NCBI RefSeq assembly: GCF_019192965.1
Contig: NZ_JAHTKU010000014.1
Location: 1 to 64,000 of the forward strand
Source: Nocardioides daeguensis
GTDB lineage: Bacteria; Actinomycetota; Actinomycetes; Propionibacteriales; Nocardioidaceae
DNA: 64,000 nucleotides
Direction: 5' to 3'
Shown: positions 16,073 through 24,129 of the stretch, one piece after another
Numbering within the stretch: the first letter of the stretch is position 1
Layout of the letters: every line of letters starts with the position of its first letter
Made by a program: the position numbers and the translations under genes
Notes under the pieces: generated by a model
Databases searched by the model: none
What the model was told of the DNA's origin: nothing
What the model saw: only the letters and a program-made list of their open reading frames with translations

Positions 16073-17489
16073 GGGTCGCGGGCCGCACCGACTTGGTGTG
16101 GCTGTGGCTGTCGTCCTCGAGCTCGGTCATGAAGCTGTCGGCCCACGCCTTGACGTCGTGCTGGGCGATCTGACGCCGCATCGCCTTCATCCGCCGCGTC
16201 AGCTCCTTCGGGTCGGCCGCGTAGGCCTCGAGGAGCGCGGCCTTCATGCCGTTCATGTCGTAGGGGTTGACCAGCCAGGCCTGGCGCAGCTCGTCGGCCG
16301 CGCCGGCGAACTCCGAGAGGACGAGGGCGCCGTCGTCGTGGATGCGGCAGGCGACGTACTCCTTGGCGACCAGGTTCATGCCGTCGCGGTACGGCGTGAC
16401 GACCATGATGTCGGCGGCGCGGTAGAGCGCGGCCATCTCCTCGCGCGGGTACGACGTGTGCAGGTAGCTCACCGCGGGGCGGCCGATCCGGCCGAGGTCG
16501 CCGTTGATCCGGCCCACGAGGAGCTCGATGTCGTCGCGCAGGTTGCGGTAGTGCTCGACGCGTTCTCGTGACGGCACGGCGACCTGGACGAACACCGCGT
16601 CGTCCACGGTGAGGGCGCCGTCGCGGATCAGCTCGCCGAACGCGCGGAGCCGGGCGTGGATGCCCTTCGTGTAGTCGAGCCGGTCGATGCCGAGGAAGAT
16701 CTTGCGCGGGTTGCCCAGGGCGTCGCGGATCGCCGCCGCCCGCTCGGCCACGGCCTCGGAGCGGGCCAGCTCCTCGAAGCCGGCGGCGTCGATCGAGATC
16801 GGGAAGGCCTGCGCGCGCACGGTGCGGCCGTCGGGCAGGTAGACCAGGTCGCGGTGCGTCTTGTGGCCCACGCGCTGACGGACGAGACGGATGAAGTTCT
16901 GCGCCGCGCCGGGCAGCTGGAAGCCGACCAGGTCGGCGCCGAGCAGGCCCTCGAGGATCTGGCGGCGCCACGGCAGCTGCTGGAACAGCTCGGCGGGCGG
17001 GAACGGGATGTGCAGGTAGAACCCGATCCGCAGGTCCGGGCGCAGCTCGCGCAGCATCTGTGGCACCAGCTGCAGCTGGTAGTCGTGGACCCACACGGTC
17101 GCGCCGTCGTTGGCAAGCTCGGCGGCACGCTCGGCGAAACGCCGGTTGACCTTGACGTAGGTGTCCCACCACTCGCGGTGGAACTCCGGCTTCGCCACGA
17201 CGTCGTGGTACAGCGGCCACAGCGTGCCGTTCGAGAACCCCTCGTAGTGCTCCTCGATCTCGTCGGCCGACATCGCCAGCGGCACCAGGTCGAGGCCGTC
17301 GACCTTGAACGGCTTGAACTTCTGGGTGCCGCCCGGCCACCCGACCCAGACCCCGTCGTGGGCCCGCATCACCGGCTCGATGGCGGACACCAGCCCGCCC
17401 GGGGACCGGCGCCACCTGGCCTTGCCGTTGTGGTCGGTGACGCGGTCGACGGGAAGACGGTTGGCGACGATCACGAGGTCATGGCCCAC
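16065..17489 (-). CDS. otsA: Trehalose-6-phosphate synthase
   Basis: This GT20-family enzyme of 474 residues joins UDP- or ADP-glucose to glucose-6-phosphate, giving trehalose-6-phosphate in the cytoplasm. Family motifs are [12 protein letters not shown] at the N-terminus, [13 protein letters not shown] (His/Asp), [11 protein letters not shown] for the donor phosphate, and [10 protein letters not shown] with the Glu of the donor-sugar pocket. It starts at an ATG ([11 protein letters not shown]) and is full length. The phosphatase partner otsB is 2 kb away on the other strand, so the two are clustered but not co-transcribed. The product is used for osmotic and desiccation protection. Confidence 0.96.
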   Translation of the reverse strand: MGHDLVIVANRLPVDRVTDHNGKARWRRSPGGLVSAIEPVMRAHDGVWVGWPGGTQKFKPFKVDGLDLVPLAMSADEIEEHYEGFSNGTLWPLYHDVVAKPEFHREWWDTYVKVNRRFAERAAELANDGATVWVHDYQLQLVPQMLRELRPDLRIGFYLHIPFPPAELFQQLPWRRQILEGLLGADLVGFQLPGAAQNFIRLVRQRVGHKTHRDLVYLPDGRTVRAQAFPISIDAAGFEELARSEAVAERAAAIRDALGNPRKIFLGIDRLDYTKGIHARLRAFGELIRDGALTVDDAVFVQVAVPSRERVEHYRNLRDDIELLVGRINGDLGRIGRPAVSYLHTSYPREEMAALYRAADIMVVTPYRDGMNLVAKEYVACRIHDDGALVLSEFAGAADELRQAWLVNPYDMNGMKAALLEAYAADPKELTRRMKAMRRQIAQHDVKAWADSFMTELEDDSHSHTKSVRPATLS

Positions 17490-17498
17490 GTCCCCACC

Positions 17499-18518
17499 CT
17501 AGTCAGCCGGGTCGTCGGGGTAGCGGATCTCGAGGTCGGCCCGTAGCGCGTCCATCTGTCGCAGCACGGTGAGCGTCTGGGCGTGGGGAACCAGTGGGCT
17601 CTCGCGCAGCCCCGCGCGCAGGCAACGGCCCACCTCGGCGATCTCGTTGCCGTAGCCGCGGCCCACCACCGGTTCCTCGCCGGTGAGGACCACGGCCTGC
17701 TCGGGGCGGCCGGCCGGCGTGAACACCGCGGCCCGGGGGTGGTGGAAGTCGCCGTGCAGCTCGACCCGGCCGAGGTCGGTCGCGATCGAGGCGGCGCGGC
17801 TCGACCAGGACGTCATCGACGCGTGCAGGCTGGCCATCGCTCCGCGCGGGTAGCGCCCCGCGATGGCGATGTCGAGGTCGACGCCGCTGTCGGCGAGGGT
17901 GGCGACGCCGCGCAGCTCCTCGGCCTCGCCGAGCAGGAGGTGGGCGAGGGTGAGGGGGTAGATCCCCATGTCGAGCAACGCCCCGCCGCCGAGCTCGGGG
18001 GCGAGCATCCGGTCGCTCGGGGGAACGTCGACCCGGAAGCCGAGCTCGGCCGCGAGGTGCCGGGGCGTGCCGAAGCGACCGGTGGCCAGCTCGCGGCGCA
18101 GCTCCCGCACGACCGGGTGGCACGCGGTCCACATCGCCTCCATGAGGAACCGGTCGTGCTCGACGGCGAGCCGGACCATCGCCTCGCCGTCGGCGGTGCG
18201 CAGCGTGAGCGGCTTCTCGCAGAGCACGTGCTTGCCGGAGGCGAACGCCGCCCGGGCGCCGTCGAGGTGCAGGGCGTGCGGGGTGGCGACGTACACGACG
18301 TCGACCGTGGGGTCGGCCATCAGCGCCGCGTAGCTCCCGTGCGCGCGGGTCCGGCCGTCGCCGTACGCGGCGGCGAAGGCGCGGGCGGACTCCTCGTTGC
18401 GGGAGCCGACGGCCGCCAGCCGGGCGCCGGGGACCAGGGCCAGGTCGGCCGCGAACGAGCGCGCGATCTTCCCGGTGGCCAGGATGCCCCAGCCGATCGT
18501 CTCCGCGGTGCCGGTCAT
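17499..18518 (-). CDS. Gfo/Idh/MocA-family oxidoreductase
   Basis: This is an NAD(P)-dependent oxidoreductase of 339 residues. The N-terminal Rossmann fold (GWGILATGKIARSFAADL) is followed by the family motif HVLCEKPLTL, whose Lys is catalytic. The C-terminal domain has GGGALLDMGIYPLTLAHLLLG, as in trans-1,2-dihydrobenzene-1,2-diol dehydrogenase-like members. It is separated from otsA by nine bases on the same strand and probably shares its transcript. The substrate is a sugar, polyol or dihydrodiol; the sequence does not decide. Confidence 0.85.
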   Translation of the reverse strand: MTGTAETIGWGILATGKIARSFAADLALVPGARLAAVGSRNEESARAFAAAYGDGRTRAHGSYAALMADPTVDVVYVATPHALHLDGARAAFASGKHVLCEKPLTLRTADGEAMVRLAVEHDRFLMEAMWTACHPVVRELRRELATGRFGTPRHLAAELGFRVDVPPSDRMLAPELGGGALLDMGIYPLTLAHLLLGEAEELRGVATLADSGVDLDIAIAGRYPRGAMASLHASMTSWSSRAASIATDLGRVELHGDFHHPRAAVFTPAGRPEQAVVLTGEEPVVGRGYGNEIAEVGRCLRAGLRESPLVPHAQTLTVLRQMDALRADLEIRYPDDPAD

Positions 18519-18649
18519 GCCCGCGACCCTAGGGGGCGACGGAGGAGGGGAGTGACGGCGCGGCCGAATGACATCGTTGTGATTCGCGGGCTACAGTACG
18601 AGTCAGTACACCTGTCGACCTTCCCCACCTGATGTGTCGAGGAGACCTC

Positions 18650-18952
18650 ATGACCGCCGAGCGCAGCACTCGGGAGAACGCCGCCGCGGCGGCCGCTCCC
18701 GGCGGTCTCAGCGACCGCGATCGCGCGATCCTCGAGTTCGAGCGGCAGTGGTGGAAGTACGCCGGCGCCAAGGAGAGCGCCGTGCGTGAGCAGTTCGACA
18801 TGAGCGCCACCCGCTACTACCAGGTGCTCAACGCGCTGATCGACCGGCCCGAGGCCCTCGAGGCCGACCCGCTGCTCGTGCGCCGGCTGCGTCGGCTGCG
18901 CTCGCAGCGCCAGCGGCAGCGGTCCGCGCGGCGCCTGGGCTTCGAGATCTGA
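18650..18952 (+). CDS. DUF3263-family protein
   Basis: This small protein of 100 residues belongs to an actinobacteria-specific family with a predicted helix-turn-helix. The conserved core is LSDRDRAILEFERQWWKYAGAKE followed by FDMSATRYYQVLNALIDRPEAL (written here as two parts), and the C-terminus is basic (RSQRQRQRSARR), suiting nucleic-acid binding. GAGGAG five bases before the ATG fixes the start. It is followed after 35 bases by a LytR_C protein, a pairing I know from other actinobacteria. Its role is unknown; I would guess transcriptional or envelope-related regulation. Confidence 0.85.
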   Translation: MTAERSTRENAAAAAAPGGLSDRDRAILEFERQWWKYAGAKESAVREQFDMSATRYYQVLNALIDRPEALEADPLLVRRLRRLRSQRQRQRSARRLGFEI

Positions 18953-18987
18953 ACCCACCAGCCCACCCGAACCCGAAAGAGGCGGCC

Positions 18988-19548
18988 ATGACCTTCCCCA
19001 CCTGGCCCACTCGCACCCGAGACGAACGCGGCGCCGTCCTGCCCTCGCCCGTGGTGCTGCTCAGCATCGTCGCGGTCGCGCTCGCGGCCATCGCGTTCGT
19101 CGCGACCCGTGGCGACCAGCCGGTCGAGCGCGACATCTCGGCCACCAAGGCGGCGGCGACGCCGACCGCGAAGGCCACCGATGAGCCCGCCGACGCCGGC
19201 GCCGATGCCGGCACCGACCCCGCCGCGCCGCCCACGGGCCAGGAGAAGCCCGCACCGCCGCCGGTCGTGCGCGGCGAGCACGCGGTGGTGGTCTTCAACA
19301 ACACCGCGATCCGCGGCCTCGCCGGCCGGGTGTCGGAGAAGGTGAAGGCCGCCGGCTGGAAGGTCGCGGCCGCCGACAACTGGTACGGCACCGTCCCGGC
19401 GACCACGGTCTACTTCCCGAAGGGCAAGAAGGCCCCGGCCCAGCTGCTCGCGCTCGACCTCGGCATCGCGCGGGTGCTGCCCGCCGACACCGACAGCGAC
19501 ATGAGCGACACCAACCTGACCGTCATCCTCACCGGCGAGCTGGACTGA
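18988..19548 (+). CDS. Membrane-anchored LytR_C domain protein
   Basis: The protein has 186 residues. A single transmembrane segment lies at about residues 22-42 (LPSPVVLLSIVAVALAAIAF) after a short cytoplasmic stretch. A Thr/Ala/Pro-rich linker and a C-terminal LytR_C domain follow (HAVVVFNNTAIRGLAGRVSE, TTVYFPKGKKAPAQLLALDL). Free-standing LytR_C proteins lie outside the membrane and are thought to act in cell-wall polymer attachment, but their activity is not established. GAAAGAGG before the ATG supports the start. It lies downstream of DUF3263 and upstream of otsB. Confidence 0.85.
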   Translation: MTFPTWPTRTRDERGAVLPSPVVLLSIVAVALAAIAFVATRGDQPVERDISATKAAATPTAKATDEPADAGADAGTDPAAPPTGQEKPAPPPVVRGEHAVVVFNNTAIRGLAGRVSEKVKAAGWKVAAADNWYGTVPATTVYFPKGKKAPAQLLALDLGIARVLPADTDSDMSDTNLTVILTGELD

Positions 19549-19643
19549 TCCGATGAGGTCGGCGCCGCGCTCGTCCCTGGCGCCCGGACAACCGTTCACC
19601 GACCGGCCACCCGCCGTCACGGGCGGCGTGATGGGATGGAGAC

Positions 19644-20495
19644 GTGAGGTTCTCGTCCGTCGAGGGTGAACAGCGCTACGACGCGTTGGTGCGGGTCGCG
19701 TCGCGGACCGTCGTCGGCCTCGACTTCGACGGCACCCTGTCGCCGATCGTCGACGACCCCGCACAGGCCCACATCCACCCCGACGCCCCGGCCGTGCTGG
19801 CGGCGCTGGCCGAGGAGGTCGCCGCGATCGCGGTGATCACCGGCCGCCCGGCCCGGCAGGCGCTCGACCTCGGCGGCCTGGAGGAGGTCGGCGACGCGCT
19901 GGCCGCCGTCGGCAAGGAGCTCTTCGTCTTCGGGCAGTACGGCAACGAGCGGTGGAGCTCGAGCCACCGCCGGATCCGGGGCACCCGGCCGCCGCGGGGC
20001 CTGGCGACCTTCGAGCGCGACCTGCCGCGGGCGCTGCGCAGCGCCGGCGCCACCGACGCCTACGTCGAGGACAAGGGCCTCGCCGTCGCCGTCCACACCC
20101 GGCGGCTGCCCGATCCCGAGGGCGCCTTCGACCGGCTGCTGCCTCCGCTGCGGGAGCTCGCCGACCGGCACGGCCTGGTCCTCGAGCCGGGCCGCTCGGT
20201 GATCGAGGTGCGCTCGGCCGGCTCCCACAAGGGGATGGTCGTGCACCGGCTCGCCGAGGTGCTCGGGGCCGAGGGCTTCCTGTTCGCCGGCGACGACCTG
20301 GGCGACGTCGAGGCGTTCGAGGCCGTCGAGGAGCTCGCGCGCGACGGGCTGGCCACGCTGCGGGTCTGCTCGGCGTCCGACGAGCAGAGCGCCCTCGTCG
20401 CGCTCTCCGACGTCGTCGTGCACGGCCCGGTGGGCGTGCTCGACCTGCTCGGCCGGCTGGCCGAGGACGCCCGCGCCGCGCGCACGGCGTCCTGA
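19644..20495 (+). CDS. otsB: Trehalose-6-phosphate phosphatase
   Basis: This HAD-superfamily phosphatase of 283 residues dephosphorylates trehalose-6-phosphate to trehalose. Motif I is VVGLDFDGTLSPIVDD (nucleophilic and acid/base Asp), motif II lies in AVITGRPARQAL, and motif IV in FAGDDLGDVEAFEAV. GSHKGMVVHRL contributes the conserved Lys. The GTG start (VRFSSVEGE) has no strong ribosome site. With otsA nearby, the OtsAB trehalose route is complete in this window. Confidence 0.94.
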   Translation: MRFSSVEGEQRYDALVRVASRTVVGLDFDGTLSPIVDDPAQAHIHPDAPAVLAALAEEVAAIAVITGRPARQALDLGGLEEVGDALAAVGKELFVFGQYGNERWSSSHRRIRGTRPPRGLATFERDLPRALRSAGATDAYVEDKGLAVAVHTRRLPDPEGAFDRLLPPLRELADRHGLVLEPGRSVIEVRSAGSHKGMVVHRLAEVLGAEGFLFAGDDLGDVEAFEAVEELARDGLATLRVCSASDEQSALVALSDVVVHGPVGVLDLLGRLAEDARAARTAS

Positions 20496-20560
20496 TCCAC
20501 CGCCCCCGTTTCCAGCTCATCCCACATCGCGGACGTCGGTCTCGACATGCGGGACTCCGA

Positions 20561-20590
20561 TTGGGTGCCGACGCGCCCCGCCCCTAGGCT
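20561..20590 (+). promoter_or_regulatory. Candidate promoter for the SAM-riboswitch operon
   Basis: TTGGGT (20561-20566) and TAGGCT (20585-20590) are 18 bases apart. Transcription would start about 6-7 bases on, right at the 5' end of the riboswitch stem P1. This fits a housekeeping actinobacterial promoter, though the -35 box is weak. Confidence 0.45.
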
Positions 20591-20596
20591 GAGCCT

Positions 20597-20744
20597 GCTC
20601 ATCCAGAGGGACTGAGGGAACGGCCCTGAGAAGTCCCGGCAACCGCCGCGAACTCCCGTCGACCACCTGCTCGCAGGCTCGGCGTCGCGGAAACGGTGCC
20701 AAATCCGACCCGCGCGAGAGTCGCCGGGACAGATGAGAAGGAGG
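20597..20744 (+). promoter_or_regulatory. SAM-I (S-box) riboswitch
   Basis: Conserved S-box landmarks appear in order: CTCATCCAGAGG at the 5' side, TGAGGGAACGGCCC, AAGTCCCGGCAACC, then GGTGCCAAATCC, and GATGAG at the 3' side. CTCATC (20598-20603) pairs with GATGAG (20732-20737) as P1. The ribosome site AAGGAGG (20738-20744) is the next base after P1, and there is no terminator hairpin with T-run. S-adenosylmethionine binding therefore probably reduces translation by holding P1 closed against the ribosome site. It lies directly ahead of the thrC-like gene. The class assignment is strong; the translational mode is inferred. Confidence 0.9.
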
Positions 20745-20749
20745 AATCC

Positions 20750-22030
20750 ATGAGCGCCGTTGTGATCGAGTCGGAGACGACGACCGCGAAGCCGGGGCTG
20801 CGCGAGGGCGCGTTCGGCAACGCCACCACCCTGTCCTGTCGCGAGTGCGGCCACCAGGTCGCCCTGGGCCCGTTCTACGCCTGTCCCGAGTGCTTCGGGC
20901 CCCTCGAGATCTCCTACGACTTCCCGGCCGTGACCCGTGCGCAGATCGAGGCCGGTCCCCGCAACATCTGGCGCTACAAGGCGCTGCTGCCGGTGCCGGA
21001 CGACATCGAGACCAGCCCCAACACCGAGCCCGGCTTCACCCGTCTGCTCGACGCGAAGAACCTGGCCGCCGAGCTCGGGATCGCCAAGCTGTGGGTCAAG
21101 GACGACTCGACCAACCCGACGAACTCCTTCAAGGACCGTGTCGTCGCCTGTGCGCTGAGCGCGGCCCGCGAGCTCGGCTCCACCGTCTTCGCCTGCCCCT
21201 CGACGGGCAACCTCGCCAACGCCGTGGCCGCCGCCGGTGCCCGCGCCGGGATCAAGACGGTCGTGTTCATCCCGAGCAACCTCGAGCAGCCCAAGCAGGT
21301 CAACTCGGCGATCTTCACCGAGAACCTGGTCGCCGTCGACGGCAACTACGACGACGTCAACAAGCTCGCCTCCGAGATCGCCGGTGAGGAGGAGGGCTGG
21401 GCGTTCGTCAATGTCAACGTGCGGCCCTACTACGCCGAGGGCTCCAAGACCCTGGGCTACGAGATCGCCGAGCAGCTCGGCTGGCGCCTGCCCGACCAGG
21501 TCGTCATCCCGGTCGCGTCCGGCTCCCAGCTGACCAAGGTCGACAAGGCGTTCCAGGAACTGATCAAGCTCGGTCTCGTCGAGGACAAGCCGTACCGGAT
21601 CTTCGGCGCCCAGGCCACCGGCTGCGGCCCGGTCGCGACCGCGTTCAAGGCCGGCGTCGACGCGATCCGCCCGGTCAAGCCCGACACCATCGCCAAGAGC
21701 CTGGCCATCGGCAACCCGGCCGACGGCATCTACGTCCTCGACATCGCTCGCCGCACGGGCGGTGCGGTCGAGGAGGTCAGCGACGAGGAGATCCGCGAGG
21801 GCATCGTGCTGCTCGCCCGGACCGAGGGCATCTTCACCGAGACCGCCGGCGGGACGACGACCGCGGTCACCAAGAAGCTCGTCGAGACCGGCCAGCTCGA
21901 CCCCACCCTCGAGACGGTCATCATCAACACCGGCCACGGCCTGAAGACCCTCGACGCGGTCTCCGGCCAGGTCGGCGCCGCCGCGACCATCGCCCCGACC
22001 TACGCGGCGTTCAAGCAGACCGGTCTCTGA
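20750..22030 (+). CDS. thrC: Threonine synthase-like PLP enzyme under SAM control
   Basis: This is a fold-type II PLP enzyme of 426 residues. An N-terminal zinc ribbon has Cys at about 30, 33, 45 and 48 (LSCRECGHQ, YACPECFG). The PLP Lys is at about 128 in NPTNSFKDRVV, and STGNLANAVAAAG is the phosphate loop. Annotated threonine synthases of this type turn O-phosphohomoserine into threonine. The start is set by AAGGAGG five bases before ATG. It is controlled by a SAM riboswitch and followed after 45 bases by a CysO-type sulfur carrier, which does not fit plain threonine synthesis. It may use O-phosphohomoserine and the carrier thiocarboxylate to make homocysteine, as mycobacterial CysM uses O-phosphoserine for cysteine. 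That role is inference. Confidence 0.9.
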   Translation: MSAVVIESETTTAKPGLREGAFGNATTLSCRECGHQVALGPFYACPECFGPLEISYDFPAVTRAQIEAGPRNIWRYKALLPVPDDIETSPNTEPGFTRLLDAKNLAAELGIAKLWVKDDSTNPTNSFKDRVVACALSAARELGSTVFACPSTGNLANAVAAAGARAGIKTVVFIPSNLEQPKQVNSAIFTENLVAVDGNYDDVNKLASEIAGEEEGWAFVNVNVRPYYAEGSKTLGYEIAEQLGWRLPDQVVIPVASGSQLTKVDKAFQELIKLGLVEDKPYRIFGAQATGCGPVATAFKAGVDAIRPVKPDTIAKSLAIGNPADGIYVLDIARRTGGAVEEVSDEEIREGIVLLARTEGIFTETAGGTTTAVTKKLVETGQLDPTLETVIINTGHGLKTLDAVSGQVGAAATIAPTYAAFKQTGL

Positions 22031-22075
22031 GACCGCCCCCGCCCCCCGCCCCGCCCCAGCAGAAGAGAGCGCACC

Positions 22076-22351
22076 ATGGCAGTCAGCGTCCGGATCCCCA
22101 CCATCTTGCGGACCTACACCGGAGGCGAGTCCGAGGTGAGCGCCACCGGCGCCAACCTCGCGGAGATCCTCGACGACCTCGACAGCAACTACGCGGGCAT
22201 CAAGGGCCGGATCCTCGACGAGGACGGCAAGCTGCGCCGCTTCGTCAACGTCTACGTCAACAACGACGACGTGCGCTTCGAGCAGGACCTGGCGACCCCG
22301 ACGCCCGACGGCGCCGAGGTCTCGGTGATCCCCGCGGTCGCTGGCGGCTGA
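22076..22351 (+). CDS. cysO: CysO-type ubiquitin-like sulfur carrier protein
   Basis: The protein has 91 residues of the MoaD/ThiS beta-grasp fold and ends in the required Gly-Gly (VIPAVAGG). It matches what I recall of M. tuberculosis CysO closely: VRIPTILR, YTGG, a DLDSNYAGI segment, and LRRFVNVYVNNDDVRF. The C-terminal glycine is adenylated and converted to a thiocarboxylate by a MoeB-type enzyme, then donates sulfide to a PLP enzyme. In mycobacteria the partners are CysM and the Mec protease; neither is here. Its neighbour is the thrC-like gene on the same riboswitch-controlled transcript. The stop is followed by a long hairpin terminator. Confidence 0.92.
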   Translation: MAVSVRIPTILRTYTGGESEVSATGANLAEILDDLDSNYAGIKGRILDEDGKLRRFVNVYVNNDDVRFEQDLATPTPDGAEVSVIPAVAGG

Positions 22352-22357
22352 GTCACG

Positions 22358-22422
22358 ACCGCACCCCATGCGTATTGGTCGCCGTACCGCGGAATTCGCG
22401 ACCAGAACGCATGGGGTGCGGT
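22358..22422. terminator. Long bidirectional hairpin between convergent genes
   Basis: ACCGCACCCCATGCGT (22358-22373) is perfectly complementary to 22407-22422, a 16-bp stem. An inner stem GGTCGC/GCGACC is nested inside. It separates the convergent cysO and acyl-CoA synthetase genes. There is no T-run on either side, so it may also protect mRNA 3' ends. Confidence 0.75.
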
Positions 22423-22428
22423 GCGCAG

Positions 22429-24030
22429 TCAGCCGAGCAGCTGGGCCGCCAGGGCGGCGCTGGCCGGATAGTCGACCTTGCTCACCGGGGTGCGGGGCAC
22501 CTCGTCGACGAACAGGACCGACTTCGGGACCTTGTAGTTGGAGATCAGCGCGCGGCAGTGCTCGCGCACGTCGTCCTCGCTCAGCGAGGTGCCCTCGCGG
22601 CGCTGCACCAGCGCGGTGACCTGCTGGCCCCAGCGCTCGTGCGGCGTGCCGACGACGACCGCGTCGAAGATGTCGTCGTGGCGCAGCAGCACCGCCTCGA
22701 CCTCCTCGGGGTGGACCTTCTCGCCGCCGGTGTTGATGCAGACCGAGCCGCGACCCAGGACCGTCACCGAGCCGTCCTCCTCGCGGCGCGCGAAGTCGCC
22801 CGGGATCGCCCAGCGCACCCCGTCGATCTCCCGGAACGTCGCGGCGGTCTTGACCGGGTCCTTGTAGTAGCCGAGCGGCACCGGGCCGGAGCGGCCGAGC
22901 ATGCCGTCCACGCCCACCGGGCAGGGCCGGAACCCGGCGTCGAACACCTCGACCTGGTCGGTGACGGTGAACCGCGGCGCCGCCTGGCTGCCGTCGGTGC
23001 CGTCGTCCATCCGGGAGCCGGCCGCCCCGGACTCCGAGGAGCCGTACGTGTCGAGGATGAACCGGCCGGGCAGCGCGCGACGGATCTCCTCGCGCACGCC
23101 GTCGGACAGGGGAGCGGCTCCGTTGGAGACCGCCGCCAGGCTGGAGAGGTCCCAGCGGTCCGGCTCCGCGAGGATCGCCTCGGCCACCGGGCGGCCCATC
23201 GCGTCGCCGAGGAAGGTCAGGGAGACCACCTTCGCCCTCTCGACGAGATCGAGGATCTTCGCCGCGTCGAAGTGCGGCTCGGTGTACAGCGCCACGGTCT
23301 GGCCGGCGACGTGGGCGTTGCCGAGGATCCACTGGCTGCCGCCGTGCATCATCGGCCCGCAGGCCAGCAGCACCATCGGGCTCTCGACCGCCGCGGCCTC
23401 CGCGACCAGCTGGTCCACGGAGTCCAGCGGGGCGCCGTACCGGGCGGCGTTGAGAGCGGCGCGGATCAGGTCCTCGTTGCGCCACACGACGCCCTTCGGG
23501 TAGCCGGTGGTGCCGCCGGTGTAGAGCACGTAGTGGTCGTCCGCGCTCCGCCCCGTGACCGTCCGCTCGGGAGGGGCGGCGGCGAGCGCGGCGTCGTACC
23601 CCTCGCCGAGGACGAGGGTGTGCTGCAGGGTGGGGATGTCGAGCTCGGCCAGCGCGTCGACGTACTCGGGGGCGACGATCGCCGCGACGCAGTCGGCGTT
23701 GTCGTAGAGGTAGGCCAGCTCGTCGCGCAGGTACTTGTAGTTGATGTTGATCGGCACCGCCCGCGCCTTGAGGCAGCCGTAGAGCGCGTCGACCCACTCG
23801 ATCCGGTTGGTCGAGTGCACGGCGACGTGCTCGCCCGGCCGGATGCCGAGCCCCACCAGGTGGTTGGCCAGGCGTGTGGAGCGCTCGTCGATCTCCGCGA
23901 ACGTCCACACCCGCTCGCCCGTGTGGACGGCGACGCGGTCGGGGACGGCGTCGGCCATCGCCTCGAGGATGTCGGCGAGGTTGATCGGGCGCGCGGTGGT
24001 CGCTGTCGTGGCTTCTGTGGTGGAGGTCAC
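22429..24030 (-). CDS. Acyl-CoA synthetase (FadD, steroid/fatty-acid type)
   Basis: This is an adenylate-forming ligase of 533 residues that activates a carboxylic acid with ATP and CoA. Motifs are the P-loop YVLYTGGTTGYPKGVVWR, the adenylate-binding DTYGSSESG, and GDFARREEDGSVTVLGRG with the hinge to the C-terminal domain; the catalytic Lys is in TPVSKVDYP. The pattern resembles the FadD19/FadD17 group that activates steroid side chains. The GTG start (VTSTTEAT) is preceded at about 20 bases by a KstR-like palindrome, which supports lipid or steroid catabolism. It is convergent with cysO. Confidence 0.88.
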   Translation of the reverse strand: MTSTTEATTATTARPINLADILEAMADAVPDRVAVHTGERVWTFAEIDERSTRLANHLVGLGIRPGEHVAVHSTNRIEWVDALYGCLKARAVPININYKYLRDELAYLYDNADCVAAIVAPEYVDALAELDIPTLQHTLVLGEGYDAALAAAPPERTVTGRSADDHYVLYTGGTTGYPKGVVWRNEDLIRAALNAARYGAPLDSVDQLVAEAAAVESPMVLLACGPMMHGGSQWILGNAHVAGQTVALYTEPHFDAAKILDLVERAKVVSLTFLGDAMGRPVAEAILAEPDRWDLSSLAAVSNGAAPLSDGVREEIRRALPGRFILDTYGSSESGAAGSRMDDGTDGSQAAPRFTVTDQVEVFDAGFRPCPVGVDGMLGRSGPVPLGYYKDPVKTAATFREIDGVRWAIPGDFARREEDGSVTVLGRGSVCINTGGEKVHPEEVEAVLLRHDDIFDAVVVGTPHERWGQQVTALVQRREGTSLSEDDVREHCRALISNYKVPKSVLFVDEVPRTPVSKVDYPASAALAAQLLG

Positions 24031-24048
24031 AGGGAAAGAGTGCCAACG

Positions 24049-24060
24049 AGAACAAGTTCT
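24049..24060. promoter_or_regulatory. KstR-like palindrome upstream of acyl-CoA synthetase
   Basis: AGAAC-AA-GTTCT is a perfect palindrome containing the KstR core AACnnGTT, though it lacks the outer T and A of the consensus. It lies 19 bases before the GTG of the fadD-type gene and about 70 bases before the divergent OsmC gene. Confidence 0.5.
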
Positions 24061-24129
24061 TGCTAGAGGGCTTCCCGGTTCGCCTTCCCTTTCCGTGCCG
24101 TCGTCCCGCCCGGTCGCCACAATGGCGGG

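Noticed and set aside
20597-20744. SAM-IV or another SAM riboswitch class
   Set aside because: The 5' CTCATCCAGAGG block and the GGTGCCAAATCC block match the SAM-I pattern. The short SAM-IV arrangement does not fit the length or these blocks.
20060-24055. Minus-strand open frame of about 1,330 codons across otsB, thrC and cysO
   Set aside because: It is antisense to three genes with strong motifs, and its own sequence has none. Within 22429-24030 the true minus-strand gene lies in another frame.
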